Source: Gelidibacter pelagius
GTDB lineage: Bacteria > Bacteroidota > Bacteroidia > Flavobacteriales > Flavobacteriaceae
Direction of reading: 5' to 3'
Assembly: GCF_017581925.1 (NCBI RefSeq)
Contig: NZ_JAGEVG010000027.1
Location: forward strand, 1-47,258
Length of the DNA stretch: 47,258 nucleotides
This document shows, piece after piece, positions 25,114-33,083 of the stretch. Numbering within the stretch: position 1 is the stretch's first letter; each line of letters starts with the position of its first letter. The notes below the pieces were generated by a model. It was not told where the DNA came from. It made no database searches and was given only the letters and a program-made list of their open reading frames with translations. The position numbers were made by a program, and so were the translations under genes.

Positions 25114-26199
25114 ATGAAAAAGGTATTATTTTTACTTAACATGTTTATTTTAACGACAGCAACCTCCTGTAAGGATAAAAACATAGTTGAGAATTTAGAT
25201 TCTAAATGTAACAATGCGAGTAAAGTTATTTTTAAAATTGATGAACGAACAGAGTTTTTACGCACCATATTTAATTTAGCAGTTATAGATGATTTACCTG
25301 AAGATTTGCAAGCATGTGAAACCGATTATTTAAAAAGAGTTAACGGACAATTTCTTCAACATCGTAATCACCCTTTAATCAATTGGATTTACGATAATGA
25401 ATCTATAGGAATTGATTTTTCTACCATTGGCTTGATGTTTAAAGATTTTGAGCATTTTGAATTTGACGAAAGGTACTCTGAAGAACTAAAATTTTACGGA
25501 CTAACACGAAATACAGTTGATACACTTATACCTCTGATGAAAGATTTTTATGCGACAACTGAATTTAAAAAGTTTTTTAAAAGCAATGAACACTATTACA
25601 CCAATGCAATTTCCAAACTCGAAAGTCAAGTTTCAGAAGAAAAGCTTTTCGACAAGGTGCTTGACTTTTACCAATCAAGACAGGAGGATTTAGAATTGAT
25701 TGTTTTCGTTGAATTGACAAACAACGCTAATAATAAAGCAGTCAGTTTCTACGATGGCTATAATCCGAAGAGAAGAGCAATGATTTTGGCAAACATTTGC
25801 GACTTACCAAGTGAACCAACCGGAAATAACGAAATAATGGAATTGGAAAACCATATTCGCGGACAAATTTATCACGAAGCGTCTCATCTGTTTACTACTG
25901 AATTATTAGAAAATCATATTGGCGATTTAAATCAATACAAGTCCATGTGTGAAGATTGTGGCGACATGGAGATTAAGGATAAGATTGACCATTTGATTGT
26001 CTATCCTTTACAAGAATTAATCTCATATAGAACATTTGGAAAAGACGATGGCCACAATTTTTATCTCAATAAGTGTCAAGACGTCAGAAAAGATATTTAC
26101 AGACAATTGAGCGCATACCAACCTCAAGATGGAATTCCATTTGCACAGACTTATATTGCCTGTATGAACTTGATAAAACAATCGGCATCGGAAGAATAA
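25114..26199 (+). CDS. Lipoprotein with zinc-peptidase motif (DUF4932-like)
   Basis: 361 residues. Lipoprotein signal with FILTTATSC (Cys19). HEASH (His254, Glu255, His258, in IYHEASHLF) is an HExxH zinc-peptidase motif, placed as in DUF4932 proteins. A third metal ligand is probably in the IDHLIVYPLQELISYRTF helix (Glu/Tyr). DEFLRT-type N-terminal text (DERTEFLRTIFNLAV) is also typical of that family. The likely role is a periplasmic or surface peptidase of unknown substrate. Single-gene unit behind a TATCTTAG repeat. Confidence 0.75.
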   Translation: MKKVLFLLNMFILTTATSCKDKNIVENLDSKCNNASKVIFKIDERTEFLRTIFNLAVIDDLPEDLQACETDYLKRVNGQFLQHRNHPLINWIYDNESIGIDFSTIGLMFKDFEHFEFDERYSEELKFYGLTRNTVDTLIPLMKDFYATTEFKKFFKSNEHYYTNAISKLESQVSEEKLFDKVLDFYQSRQEDLELIVFVELTNNANNKAVSFYDGYNPKRRAMILANICDLPSEPTGNNEIMELENHIRGQIYHEASHLFTTELLENHIGDLNQYKSMCEDCGDMEIKDKIDHLIVYPLQELISYRTFGKDDGHNFYLNKCQDVRKDIYRQLSAYQPQDGIPFAQTYIACMNLIKQSASEE

Positions 26200-26268
26200 T
26201 GACGGCGAACAGACTATTGATTTTTAAATAATCTGATAGACCACTAAAATGAAACATTCTTAAGTGCA

Positions 26269-27873
26269 TTATGCGCTGAAGTACTTCTGAACCAATGCCA
26301 GCAGTGTACTTCTTTTAATCGGCTTTAACATATATTCGTTGCAGCCCACTCCCATGGTCTTTTCCTTATCTTCTGAAAGTCCAGAGGCGGTTTGTGCAAT
26401 AATGATCACCTCTTCATTAAATTGACGTATTTGTCGGGTGGCTTCAAAGCCGTCCATCACTGGCAATTGGATGTCCATTAGAACTAAGTCAATGTCAGGG
26501 TGGTTTTTGAGAACATGAACAGCTTCCTGACCCGTTTTTGCTTCAAAGATCATACTGCTCACTTTTTTGACGTAGGTGGTGATGAGCAGTCTCGAAACTT
26601 CGTCATCCTCAACTATTAATGTTTTTAATTTTAAATCTTCGACAGTGGCACTTTGTTGCTTTCTTTTAAAACTACCGTTATTTTGACCACCAGTTTTGTC
26701 GCGTTGTTCTGTGCGATAGGGTAGTGTGAAATAAAAGATTGAACCTTTGCCTTTTTCACTAGCAATCCAAATTTTTCCTCCCAGCAATTCTACATAGGCT
26801 TTAGAAATTGGTAGGCCCAAACCAGCGCCCTGTAAGTCCATATTATTTGAAACCTTTATCTGTCTGAACCGTTCAAATATGGACAGATGTTTGTTTTGTG
26901 GAATTCCAAATCCGGAATCTTTAACATAGAACTCGACCAAAGAAGTTTGCTGATCTGTTTTGATTACATATCCCATTTCAATATTTCCTGTTGCTGTATG
27001 CTTAATGGCATTCTTTACCAGATTGCCAAGAATGGAATAGATCTTTTCGACATCAGAGTTAATAGTGGCATCTTTATCTGCTAACGGTTTCTTCGTGGTA
27101 AAACCTAAACCTTTGAGCTCTGCCTCGTGTTTAAAAAAATTGTAGATGAAGTCAATTTTATAATTGATATTCACCTCCTGCAAATGGGCCTCCAATAACC
27201 CAGATTCTATCTTAGCCATGCTGATAATATCGTTGATGATATTGAGCATTCGCAATCCGCTTTTTTTGATTATTTCAATATACTCTTGCTGCTTTTCTCC
27301 TGTAAGCTGCGGTTCTTTCAACAGATCGCAAAAACCCAGAATGCCATTCATGGGAGTGCGTATTTCATGGCTCATATGCGCCAAAAAAGCCGACTTAAGT
27401 TGCTCACTGTCTTCTGCAACTTGCTTAGCCTGAATCAATTCGATAGCTCTTTTCTCTTTTTCTCGATTTTGAAATAAAAGCTCTTGGTTCGCCCTCATGA
27501 GTTCGGTGGCTCTTTTCTCTTTTTCTTCATTTTGAAACAGCAGTTCCTTATTGGCAATACTCAATTCTGCGGCACGCTTAGATTTCTCATTGTTCTGGTA
27601 GACAAGTTCAATATTTGCGGCAACCAAATCGGCAGCACACTTTTCTTTTTCTTCACTGAGAAACTTAATCTCCAAATTGGCAAGTATCAATTGGGATGCG
27701 CGTTTTGCTTTTTCTAAGTTTTCAAGGCTGATATTGTGAAGGGCATTTTCTAATTCTTCATTAAGCTGCCTACGTTTATTGGTATCAATACCTTTTATGG
27801 AATTCAAAAAATCGTCTTGTAATTCCTGCAGCTCTTCGCGAAGTTCTTCTTTATTCTTTCCCTGATTATTCAT
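26269..27873 (-). CDS. Hybrid sensor histidine kinase/response regulator with 21-residue coiled-coil repeats
   Basis: 534 residues, no membrane segment and no known sensor domain. Residues 53-157 are five tandem 21-residue repeats (pattern EKEKRAxELxxANxELLFQNE), three heptads each, forming a long coiled coil. HisKA follows (FLAHMSHEIRTPMNGILG, phospho-His169), then HATPase (DSGFGIPQ, GAGLGLPISKAY). A C-terminal receiver (about 413-530) has LVLMDIQLPVMDG with the phospho-Asp near 465 and a conserved Lys in EYMLKPIKR. The signal probably comes from a partner protein. No cognate regulator gene is adjacent, so it may feed a phosphorelay. Confidence 0.9.
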   Translation of the reverse strand: MNNQGKNKEELREELQELQDDFLNSIKGIDTNKRRQLNEELENALHNISLENLEKAKRASQLILANLEIKFLSEEKEKCAADLVAANIELVYQNNEKSKRAAELSIANKELLFQNEEKEKRATELMRANQELLFQNREKEKRAIELIQAKQVAEDSEQLKSAFLAHMSHEIRTPMNGILGFCDLLKEPQLTGEKQQEYIEIIKKSGLRMLNIINDIISMAKIESGLLEAHLQEVNINYKIDFIYNFFKHEAELKGLGFTTKKPLADKDATINSDVEKIYSILGNLVKNAIKHTATGNIEMGYVIKTDQQTSLVEFYVKDSGFGIPQNKHLSIFERFRQIKVSNNMDLQGAGLGLPISKAYVELLGGKIWIASEKGKGSIFYFTLPYRTEQRDKTGGQNNGSFKRKQQSATVEDLKLKTLIVEDDEVSRLLITTYVKKVSSMIFEAKTGQEAVHVLKNHPDIDLVLMDIQLPVMDGFEATRQIRQFNEEVIIIAQTASGLSEDKEKTMGVGCNEYMLKPIKRSTLLALVQKYFSA

Positions 27874-28455
27874 AGTAATAGTACTGTTTGAAACGGTTAA
27901 TAAGGTTATAACGTGAAGTGATCTATAACGCTGTATTAAGGGAATTCATAAAAAAAGTAAAACACGATACAATAATGACGGTTTTCCATAAAATAGTTTT
28001 TCTTTTTTACGACTAAAAAGGAATAAACCGAAAAAATATTTACATTAATAAATATCGTATATAAGACGATTTATTTAAAATAGTCAGGAACGCGATCATG
28101 GATGGTTTATGGCCTTTCCAAGTTCCTATGTGATCTTTGACCGATGGTTTTAAGATAAATCAAGTGGATGATATCGCTCTACAAAAGTAAATGACATACA
28201 CCACTTTAATTGATGACTATAAAAATTTCCTTGACTCATATCAGATGCTCATGAATTATGACAAAAATGATCATATGCGAGTCGCCATATCGCTCATTAT
28301 CATGCACAACCTCATCCTAAAAAAGGTCTTGTCTTCCATATAGTATTATAAAGCTATCTTTAAATTTACAATTTTAGAACCGCCCATCGCACCAAAAATC
28401 AATAAAAAATCTTGTATCTTTACAATCCTTATTTAAGCTAAACCCCATTAGATTT
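27874..28455. other. 582-bp gap without a gene
   Basis: No credible open frame on either strand. It must hold the promoters of the divergent kinase (minus) and lipoprotein (plus) genes. CTTGTATCTTTAC at about 28410-28422 resembles a -7 box for the latter. ATCGT...ACGAT near 28047-28065 is a weak dyad. I see none of the window's repeat families here. Confidence 0.4.
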
Positions 28456-29382
28456 ATGAAGTATTTTGTGTCCTGCCTGCTTGTAGTCCTATTATTTGGG
28501 TGCAATGAGGTCAATTCCAAAGATGAAAGAGCGGTGCGTAAATTCGTAGAACAATGGAACGAATCTCATACACAACTAAAGTCGGCTTACCTGTCACGCG
28601 ACTATATGGACATGGTCAACTACTACGGAAAACAGCGCAGTAGGGTGCAGGTGCAGCAAGACAAAACTTTACTTTTTGAACAATTTCCAGATTATACCCA
28701 AGGCATATTAAACGATGAACTTGTCATTACAAAAGATGCAGGTAAATATCTTGTGACATTCATCAAACACGTCAGCTACGACGGCATTGAAGCAGATTAC
28801 GAATCGTATTTAACTGTGACCATGAAAAATGGTGTGTTTAGAATCCTGCGAGAAGGCGTTGCCGAAAACACCAAAGATCTTGATGCTCCCATTTTCCCGA
28901 AGGCGCGCGAAAACATTCGCATCCTCGCTAATACGAGACAACTGTTTGGCGATTTTGATGGCGATGGCCTTTCAGACTATGCGACGGTCATCTCTCCAGA
29001 AATAAGTTCTGCTGTAAATGGAACAGTCGAATGTGTTGGCGGATGCAACAGTGTAGTTGTGTTTAACAACAGGGAGTTAGAAGATATCGTAATTGAAGGC
29101 GCCTACCAATCGCAGTTGGAGAATCTTAAAGATTTGAATAGCGATGGTGCCGACGAGATTGGCTTTTGGGATATTAAACCCACATCCAAAACCCTCTATG
29201 TTTTTGATCCCACCAATGGTAAATTACTCACTGAGCCTATTATAATCAATACTGCCTTTCATAAAAACCTTAAGCTAATCGACGTTTTTAAAAAATCGGG
29301 ACGCAATAAGATCACTGTCACACGAAGTGCTCAAGTTGATGGAAAGTGGATTTTAGAAACGGAAGTGATTGGGTTGGATTAA
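28456..29382 (+). CDS. Lipoprotein with FG-GAP-like calcium-loop repeats
   Basis: 308 residues. Lipobox VVLLFGC (Cys15-16). The N-terminal half (about 25-150) is NTF2/SnoaL-like in character (AVRKFVEQWNESHTQLKSAY, DYMDMVNYYG). The C-terminal half has DFDGDGLSDYATV and DLNSDGADEIGFW, paired Dx[DN]xDG loops of the FG-GAP/VCBS or dockerin-like calcium-binding type. It is probably a surface or periplasmic binding protein. Convergent with the NhaC-family gene; no clear terminator hairpin is seen in the 60 bp between. Confidence 0.75.
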   Translation: MKYFVSCLLVVLLFGCNEVNSKDERAVRKFVEQWNESHTQLKSAYLSRDYMDMVNYYGKQRSRVQVQQDKTLLFEQFPDYTQGILNDELVITKDAGKYLVTFIKHVSYDGIEADYESYLTVTMKNGVFRILREGVAENTKDLDAPIFPKARENIRILANTRQLFGDFDGDGLSDYATVISPEISSAVNGTVECVGGCNSVVVFNNRELEDIVIEGAYQSQLENLKDLNSDGADEIGFWDIKPTSKTLYVFDPTNGKLLTEPIIINTAFHKNLKLIDVFKKSGRNKITVTRSAQVDGKWILETEVIGLD

Positions 29383-29442
29383 TTAGATTCCTCAACCTAA
29401 AGAGTTTTTTTATTCCCTAATCTGCCCGTCCGTTCGGCCGGC

Positions 29443-30735
29443 TTAACTTTTAACTTCTCGCTTAAGTCCAATAAACAAGGTAGTAGACACTAAAAGCAAG
29501 CCCAGATACCAAGAATTCGTAACCAAATCAAAATAGGAAATCTGGCCCTGAGCAAAACTTAAGATCATCAATACTTGCGCTCCGTAAGGCAATAGTCCCT
29601 GTGTGATACAGGCGAAAATATCCAAAATGGAGGCGGTTTGTTTATTGTCCAAGCCGTACTGGTCGTTGATGTTTTTGGCGATAGACCCTGAAATAATGAT
29701 GGCCACGGTATTATTGGCAATGGCAATATTGATGCTCGATACCAAAGCGCCAATCCCGAATTGGGCGGTTTTCTTACTTCTGATCAAGGCTTTTATTTTG
29801 ACCAAAATATATTCTATCCCGCCATTGTAAGCCACCAACGCGGCCAAACCTCCTGTCAATAAGGAAAGCAGAAATATCTCGGTCATGTCCGTAAAGCCTA
29901 CGTAAACTAATTGCGTGAACTCAATGAGTGAGAAATCGGCATAAAACAAGCCCAAAATCCCTGCTGTGATGATGCCCAGAACCAAGGTGACAAAAACATC
30001 AAGTCCGATAACAGACAATACAATAACAATAAGATAGGGTGCTATTTTTAATACAGAATAGCTATAATCGACCGTTTCTTCAACATGGGCGTCTAAGCGC
30101 AAGCCTTCAAAAATAAGGATGACACTGGTCACAAGCGCTGCAGGGATGGCTATTTTGATGTTGGCTTTAAATTTGTCGCTCATTTTAACGCCCAAAGATT
30201 GGGTGGCCGCAATGGTCGTATCTGAAATAATGGAAAGGTTATCTCCAAACATGGCACCACTCAGCAAAGCACCACAGAGAATGGCAAGTGAGAAACTGCC
30301 TGTATCTGCAAATCCAACCACAATAGGCGCCAAGGCAACAATGGATCCTACAGAAGTCCCGGTTGATACCGATAGGAATGCGGCAATTACAAAGATGCCA
30401 ACATAAATGTATTGGTTATTGATGAGGTCCATTCCTAAATGCACAATGGTATCGACACTTCCAGTGGCATTCGTGACGGCGGCAAAGGCTCCAGCAAGTA
30501 AATAGATCAAACACATGGTAAGGATCTTAGGGTCGCCACAGCCTTCCAACAATGTTTTGATCTTAGAGTTTATCGGTTGTTTAAATAGAAGAAAAGCGAC
30601 AAAAATTCCAGCTATTACAGCAATAGGGGCGGGGAGCGCATAGAAATCCTCTTGAACAATGCCCGCACCCAAAAAGGTGATGATAAATACAAAAAACGGG
30701 ATTAATGCTTTAAAGTTTGGCTTAATGGTGGTCAT
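29443..30735 (-). CDS. NhaC-family Na+/H+ antiporter-type transporter, possibly a methionine carrier
   Basis: 430 residues from ATG 30735. The open frame reaches TTG 30807, but that part overlaps the structured leader. About eleven membrane helices; the NhaC core has STGTSVGSIVALAPIVVG, SGAMFGDNLSIISDTTIAAT and NNTVAIIISGS. Annotated members exchange Na+/H+, but the MetT branch was predicted by comparative genomics to carry methionine and is controlled by S-box riboswitches. The leader at 30805-30885 carries an S-box-like core, so methionine or a related compound is the best guess for the substrate. Confidence 0.85.
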   Translation of the reverse strand: MTTIKPNFKALIPFFVFIITFLGAGIVQEDFYALPAPIAVIAGIFVAFLLFKQPINSKIKTLLEGCGDPKILTMCLIYLLAGAFAAVTNATGSVDTIVHLGMDLINNQYIYVGIFVIAAFLSVSTGTSVGSIVALAPIVVGFADTGSFSLAILCGALLSGAMFGDNLSIISDTTIAATQSLGVKMSDKFKANIKIAIPAALVTSVILIFEGLRLDAHVEETVDYSYSVLKIAPYLIVIVLSVIGLDVFVTLVLGIITAGILGLFYADFSLIEFTQLVYVGFTDMTEIFLLSLLTGGLAALVAYNGGIEYILVKIKALIRSKKTAQFGIGALVSSINIAIANNTVAIIISGSIAKNINDQYGLDNKQTASILDIFACITQGLLPYGAQVLMILSFAQGQISYFDLVTNSWYLGLLLVSTTLFIGLKREVKS

Positions 30736-30804
30736 AAATCTTGATGTTTTCAGAATCGCAATAAAGAAGTGACCGCAAATAATTAGGAAGGATAACGTTT
30801 TTTC

Positions 30805-30885
30805 CAAAGTATTTGGCTTATCGCTTTAGCACCTTGCTTGTTATTGCAGGTTGCTACCTCTTGTTTGAGATTCTTGATAATTAAG
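30805..30885 (-). promoter_or_regulatory. SAM-riboswitch-like (S-box/SAM-I-IV-type) leader
   Basis: Read on the minus strand: TTATCAAGAATCTC (from about 30880), AAACAAGAGG, then AGCAACC, TGCAATAACAAGC, AAGGTGCTAA, AGCGATAAG. AGCAACC...AAGGTGCTAA is the P4/core signature of S-box RNAs, ACCTGC/GCAAGGT forms the P4 hairpin, and TTATC/GATAA closes P1. The P2 kink-turn and long P3 of classical S-boxes are missing, so it would be a compact variant. It starts a few bases after the -7 box and ends about 75 bp before the ATG; CCAAA/TTTGG just after could be the switching helix. Confidence 0.55.
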
Positions 30886-30888
30886 TGT

Positions 30889-30897
30889 GCAAAAATA
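30889..30897 (-). promoter_or_regulatory. -7 promoter box of the NhaC-family gene
   Basis: TATTTTTGC on the minus strand is an exact TAnnTTTG box. Transcription would begin about 30882-30884, placing the riboswitch-like fold at the very 5' end of the RNA, as expected for such elements. Confidence 0.6.
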
Positions 30898-30924
30898 GGA
30901 GTTTATGAGTGGTAAACCTAAAGT

Positions 30925-31080
30925 TTTGAGACACGAATTTCACGAATTGTCACGAATCCATTTGTCTGCTGAAAACAGACTAAATAAGAACTATTCATTT
31001 CACGAATGTAGAAGGCTTGCACGGATTATCACGAATTCAATTGTTACCTATATGATAACTATTCATTTCACGAATGGGAT
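30925..31080 (+). repeat. CACGAAT-rich dispersed repeat
   Basis: Six exact CACGAAT units (30932, 30941, 30951, 31001, 31030, 31069). The 20-mer AACTATTCATTTCACGAATG occurs twice (30989-31008 and 31057-31076). No coding potential. Confidence 0.8.
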
Positions 31081-31176
31081 TAGCTTATGGGGATTTAGAT
31101 TTCAACAAGCTCAATATTTAAGGGCAGGAATTCTCTGATAATTTGGAGGTTTATTATTTACGAACTGATCTAAATT

Positions 31177-31323
31177 CTCCTCCTTTTTAAGGAGGAGTGG
31201 CTTCTGCTTCAGAAAAGAAGCAGATGGCGAGGTGGTTCGGAATGTGATAAAAGCATTATTCAACCGCGCAAGGGCTCTTTTCCATTCCATCTCATATGGC
31301 GCGAGTGTCCCGCTCGTGTCCAC
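31177..31323 (+). repeat. Composite hairpin repeat ending in a REP-like element
   Basis: CTCCTCC/GGAGGAG (31177-31197) and TCTGCTTC/GAAGCAGA (31203-31224) form two hairpins, followed by GGCGAGGTGGTT and AAAAGCATTATT. The last part reappears beside the RAYT at 32971-33050. GGCGCGAGTGTCCCGCTCGT (31299 onward) is a full REP-like hairpin with a 10-bp stem. Confidence 0.75.
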
Positions 31324-31385
31324 TCACATCAAATCATTATTTATCAGTAAATCCAGTTATACTTATGCCTTTGAATATGAAATAC

Positions 31386-32075
31386 CTACTCCGATTCCCA
31401 AATGCGTTTTTGAGCCGTTCCGAAAGCACCCAATTGATACACCCCAATCGCTGCGGCCTGAAACTTTTTAGACTGGAATTGATTCTGTGCCAAACTATCC
31501 AATAAAGTAGTCTTAGCCACGCCCAAGCTGATATGTGGATTATAATGCTCATAGCTATGGGCACTCACAAATTTGGGTACATAGGCCAGAGTAAAATCAT
31601 CTATGGGTGTCCCATCTGCAGTTTGCACATACGATACTTGAGAGCCGTCAGGAATCATATATGGTTCTAAAAGCGTGATGGTTTGTTCGTGAAGTGCCAT
31701 TAGTGACGGACTTCTTTTAATGCCAATGGACGCGAAACTCTCGGTCTTATCTTTAGAATATTGTAGCTCATCTGCCCAAAGACTATCATTTTCTATGGTT
31801 TTATAAAGTCCGTTTAATGCTTGCTCAATTTTGGACAAATCACTTTCTTTAACATAACACTGCAATAAAGTGATGTGTGGAATATGATGGTCGTCCAAAG
31901 AGATATTGTCAGGGTGCTTTTCCAATATCGCTCGATTTAGTTGAACGGATTGTTGATACATATCCTCAGGAAGTGTGAGCATCACACCGATGGCTATTGT
32001 TTTTTCCTGCTTTTGAGCACAGGAACTGATTAGCGTGATGACTAAGAATGTTATGATTAGGGAATATTTATTCAT
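31386..32075 (-). CDS. 2H phosphoesterase-superfamily lipoprotein
   Basis: 229 residues. Lipobox ITLISSC (Cys19). The two diagnostic HxTx/HxSx motifs are present and correctly spaced: HIPHITLLQ (His67, Thr69) and HYNPHISLG (His181, Ser183). 2H enzymes (2'-5' RNA ligase/ThpR, cyclic phosphodiesterases) act on 2',3'-cyclic or 2'-5' RNA phosphates and are usually cytosolic. Here the lipoprotein signal implies a periplasmic or surface location, where it might act on nucleotides from outside the cell. Stand-alone gene flanked by repeat DNA on both sides. Confidence 0.8.
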   Translation of the reverse strand: MNKYSLIITFLVITLISSCAQKQEKTIAIGVMLTLPEDMYQQSVQLNRAILEKHPDNISLDDHHIPHITLLQCYVKESDLSKIEQALNGLYKTIENDSLWADELQYSKDKTESFASIGIKRSPSLMALHEQTITLLEPYMIPDGSQVSYVQTADGTPIDDFTLAYVPKFVSAHSYEHYNPHISLGVAKTTLLDSLAQNQFQSKKFQAAAIGVYQLGAFGTAQKRIWESE

Positions 32076-32248
32076 TTTTGAAGATATCAGTGAGTTTCGA
32101 GATTTAAAGGATGGGAATTTAGTAAAGAATTAGATGGAATGCTCAATTTGAGATGGGTAAATTTAATATTTGCCAGATTAGCATGGGCTGGACACGTCAG
32201 AGCTATTTTGTTTTTGTGATGAATGACTTTTCGGAATTAAGATTCATC

Positions 32249-32277
32249 TGCTGGCGCGGGCGTCCCGCCCGTGTCCC
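32249..32277 (+). repeat. REP-like hairpin downstream of RAYT 2
   Basis: GGCGCGGGCGTCCCGCCCGT (32253 onward) folds as GCGCGGGCG-TCC-CGCCCGTGT, 9 bp including G-T pairs. It lies 46 bp past the RAYT stop codon and is in inverted orientation relative to the copy at 32945-32970. Confidence 0.85.
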
Positions 32278-32322
32278 GGCATTCTCATAACAATTATATC
32301 AAATCTAAAATACGTAAAAAAA

Positions 32323-32880
32323 TTATCCAAGAAATCCAATATTATCAATCGGGATGACTGCGTCGAGTTCGGCATAATTACGGGCGCTACTGTGTTTCCA
32401 TTCCCATGGTTCGATAACTAATCCTGCTTTTACAGGATTGTTATGGATATAATCAAATTTTTCCTTTATTACATGAGTGCTCCATAACTCTATAGGCTGG
32501 TTATTCTGTTGCCAAAACTGATATTCTTTTATATTACTGTTCTTTTCTCCTGCTCTTTTACACACCCATAGCATCCATTCGCGCCTGCTCTCTTGGGGAT
32601 GTTCCAAAATGCTTGCAATCATCTTTTTGGAAGTGAAACCTTTGAAATCCCTTATCAATCCCGAAGGATTTTCGTTGTCATCCCGAAACAAAAGATGAAT
32701 ATGATTTGGCATAATACAATAAGCAAATAGGGCCATTCCTTTATTATTTCGGCAAAAGTCTAAGCTATCCGTAATGACCTTGAAATATGCTTCACGGGTA
32801 AATACATCGACCCAATTAACTACGGCAAAGGAAACAAAATATGCCGCCGAAGGATTGTGGAATTTATATTTTCTACTCAT
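32323..32880 (-). CDS. REP-associated tyrosine transposase (RAYT 2)
   Basis: 185 residues. Y1/IS200-like: FHNPSAAYFVSFAVVNWVDV at the N-terminus, HUH motif MPNHIHLLFR (His60, His62), and a tyrosine motif FDYIHNNPVKAGLV. It ends with the W-x-SSARNY segment typical of the flavobacterial RAYT clade. It differs clearly from the copy at 7782. The gene sits between two REP-like hairpins in inverted orientation, 46 and 65 bp away, a classic REPtron-like arrangement, and so this is the likely source of the GGCGCGAGCG-type repeats in the window. Confidence 0.9.
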   Translation of the reverse strand: MSRKYKFHNPSAAYFVSFAVVNWVDVFTREAYFKVITDSLDFCRNNKGMALFAYCIMPNHIHLLFRDDNENPSGLIRDFKGFTSKKMIASILEHPQESRREWMLWVCKRAGEKNSNIKEYQFWQQNNQPIELWSTHVIKEKFDYIHNNPVKAGLVIEPWEWKHSSARNYAELDAVIPIDNIGFLG

Positions 32881-32944
32881 GAGATTATGGTAAAAAATAA
32901 AGATAGTACAATTACTGATAATTCAGTTCGGTTTATTCTTATGA

Positions 32945-33055
32945 AGGCGCACGAGCGGGACGCTCGCGCCAGCCTCTGCTTCCGGAGAGAAGCAGAAGGC
33001 CCGCCTCTCCGTCGGGCAGGCGAGGTGGTTTTAAATTTGCAAAAAGCATTATTAT
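32945..33055 (-). repeat. REP-like hairpin upstream of RAYT 2 plus adjoining hairpins
   Basis: On the minus strand GGCGCGAGCG-TCC-CGCTCGTGCG (32970 down to 32948) is the best REP-like copy in the window. Next to it TCTGCTTC/GAAGCAGA and a CCGCCTctccgtcgGGCAGG stretch, then GGCGAGGTGGTT and AAAAAGCATTATTAT, duplicate the block at 31203-31260. It separates RAYT 2 from the end of the ABC permease gene. Confidence 0.85.
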
Positions 33056-33083
33056 ATCTAACACAAACCAATTCTTACAAAAC

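Noticed and set aside
31111-31564. Several overlapping short open frames on both strands
   Set aside because: They run through hairpin repeats or antisense to the 2H lipoprotein gene and have repeat-derived sequence.
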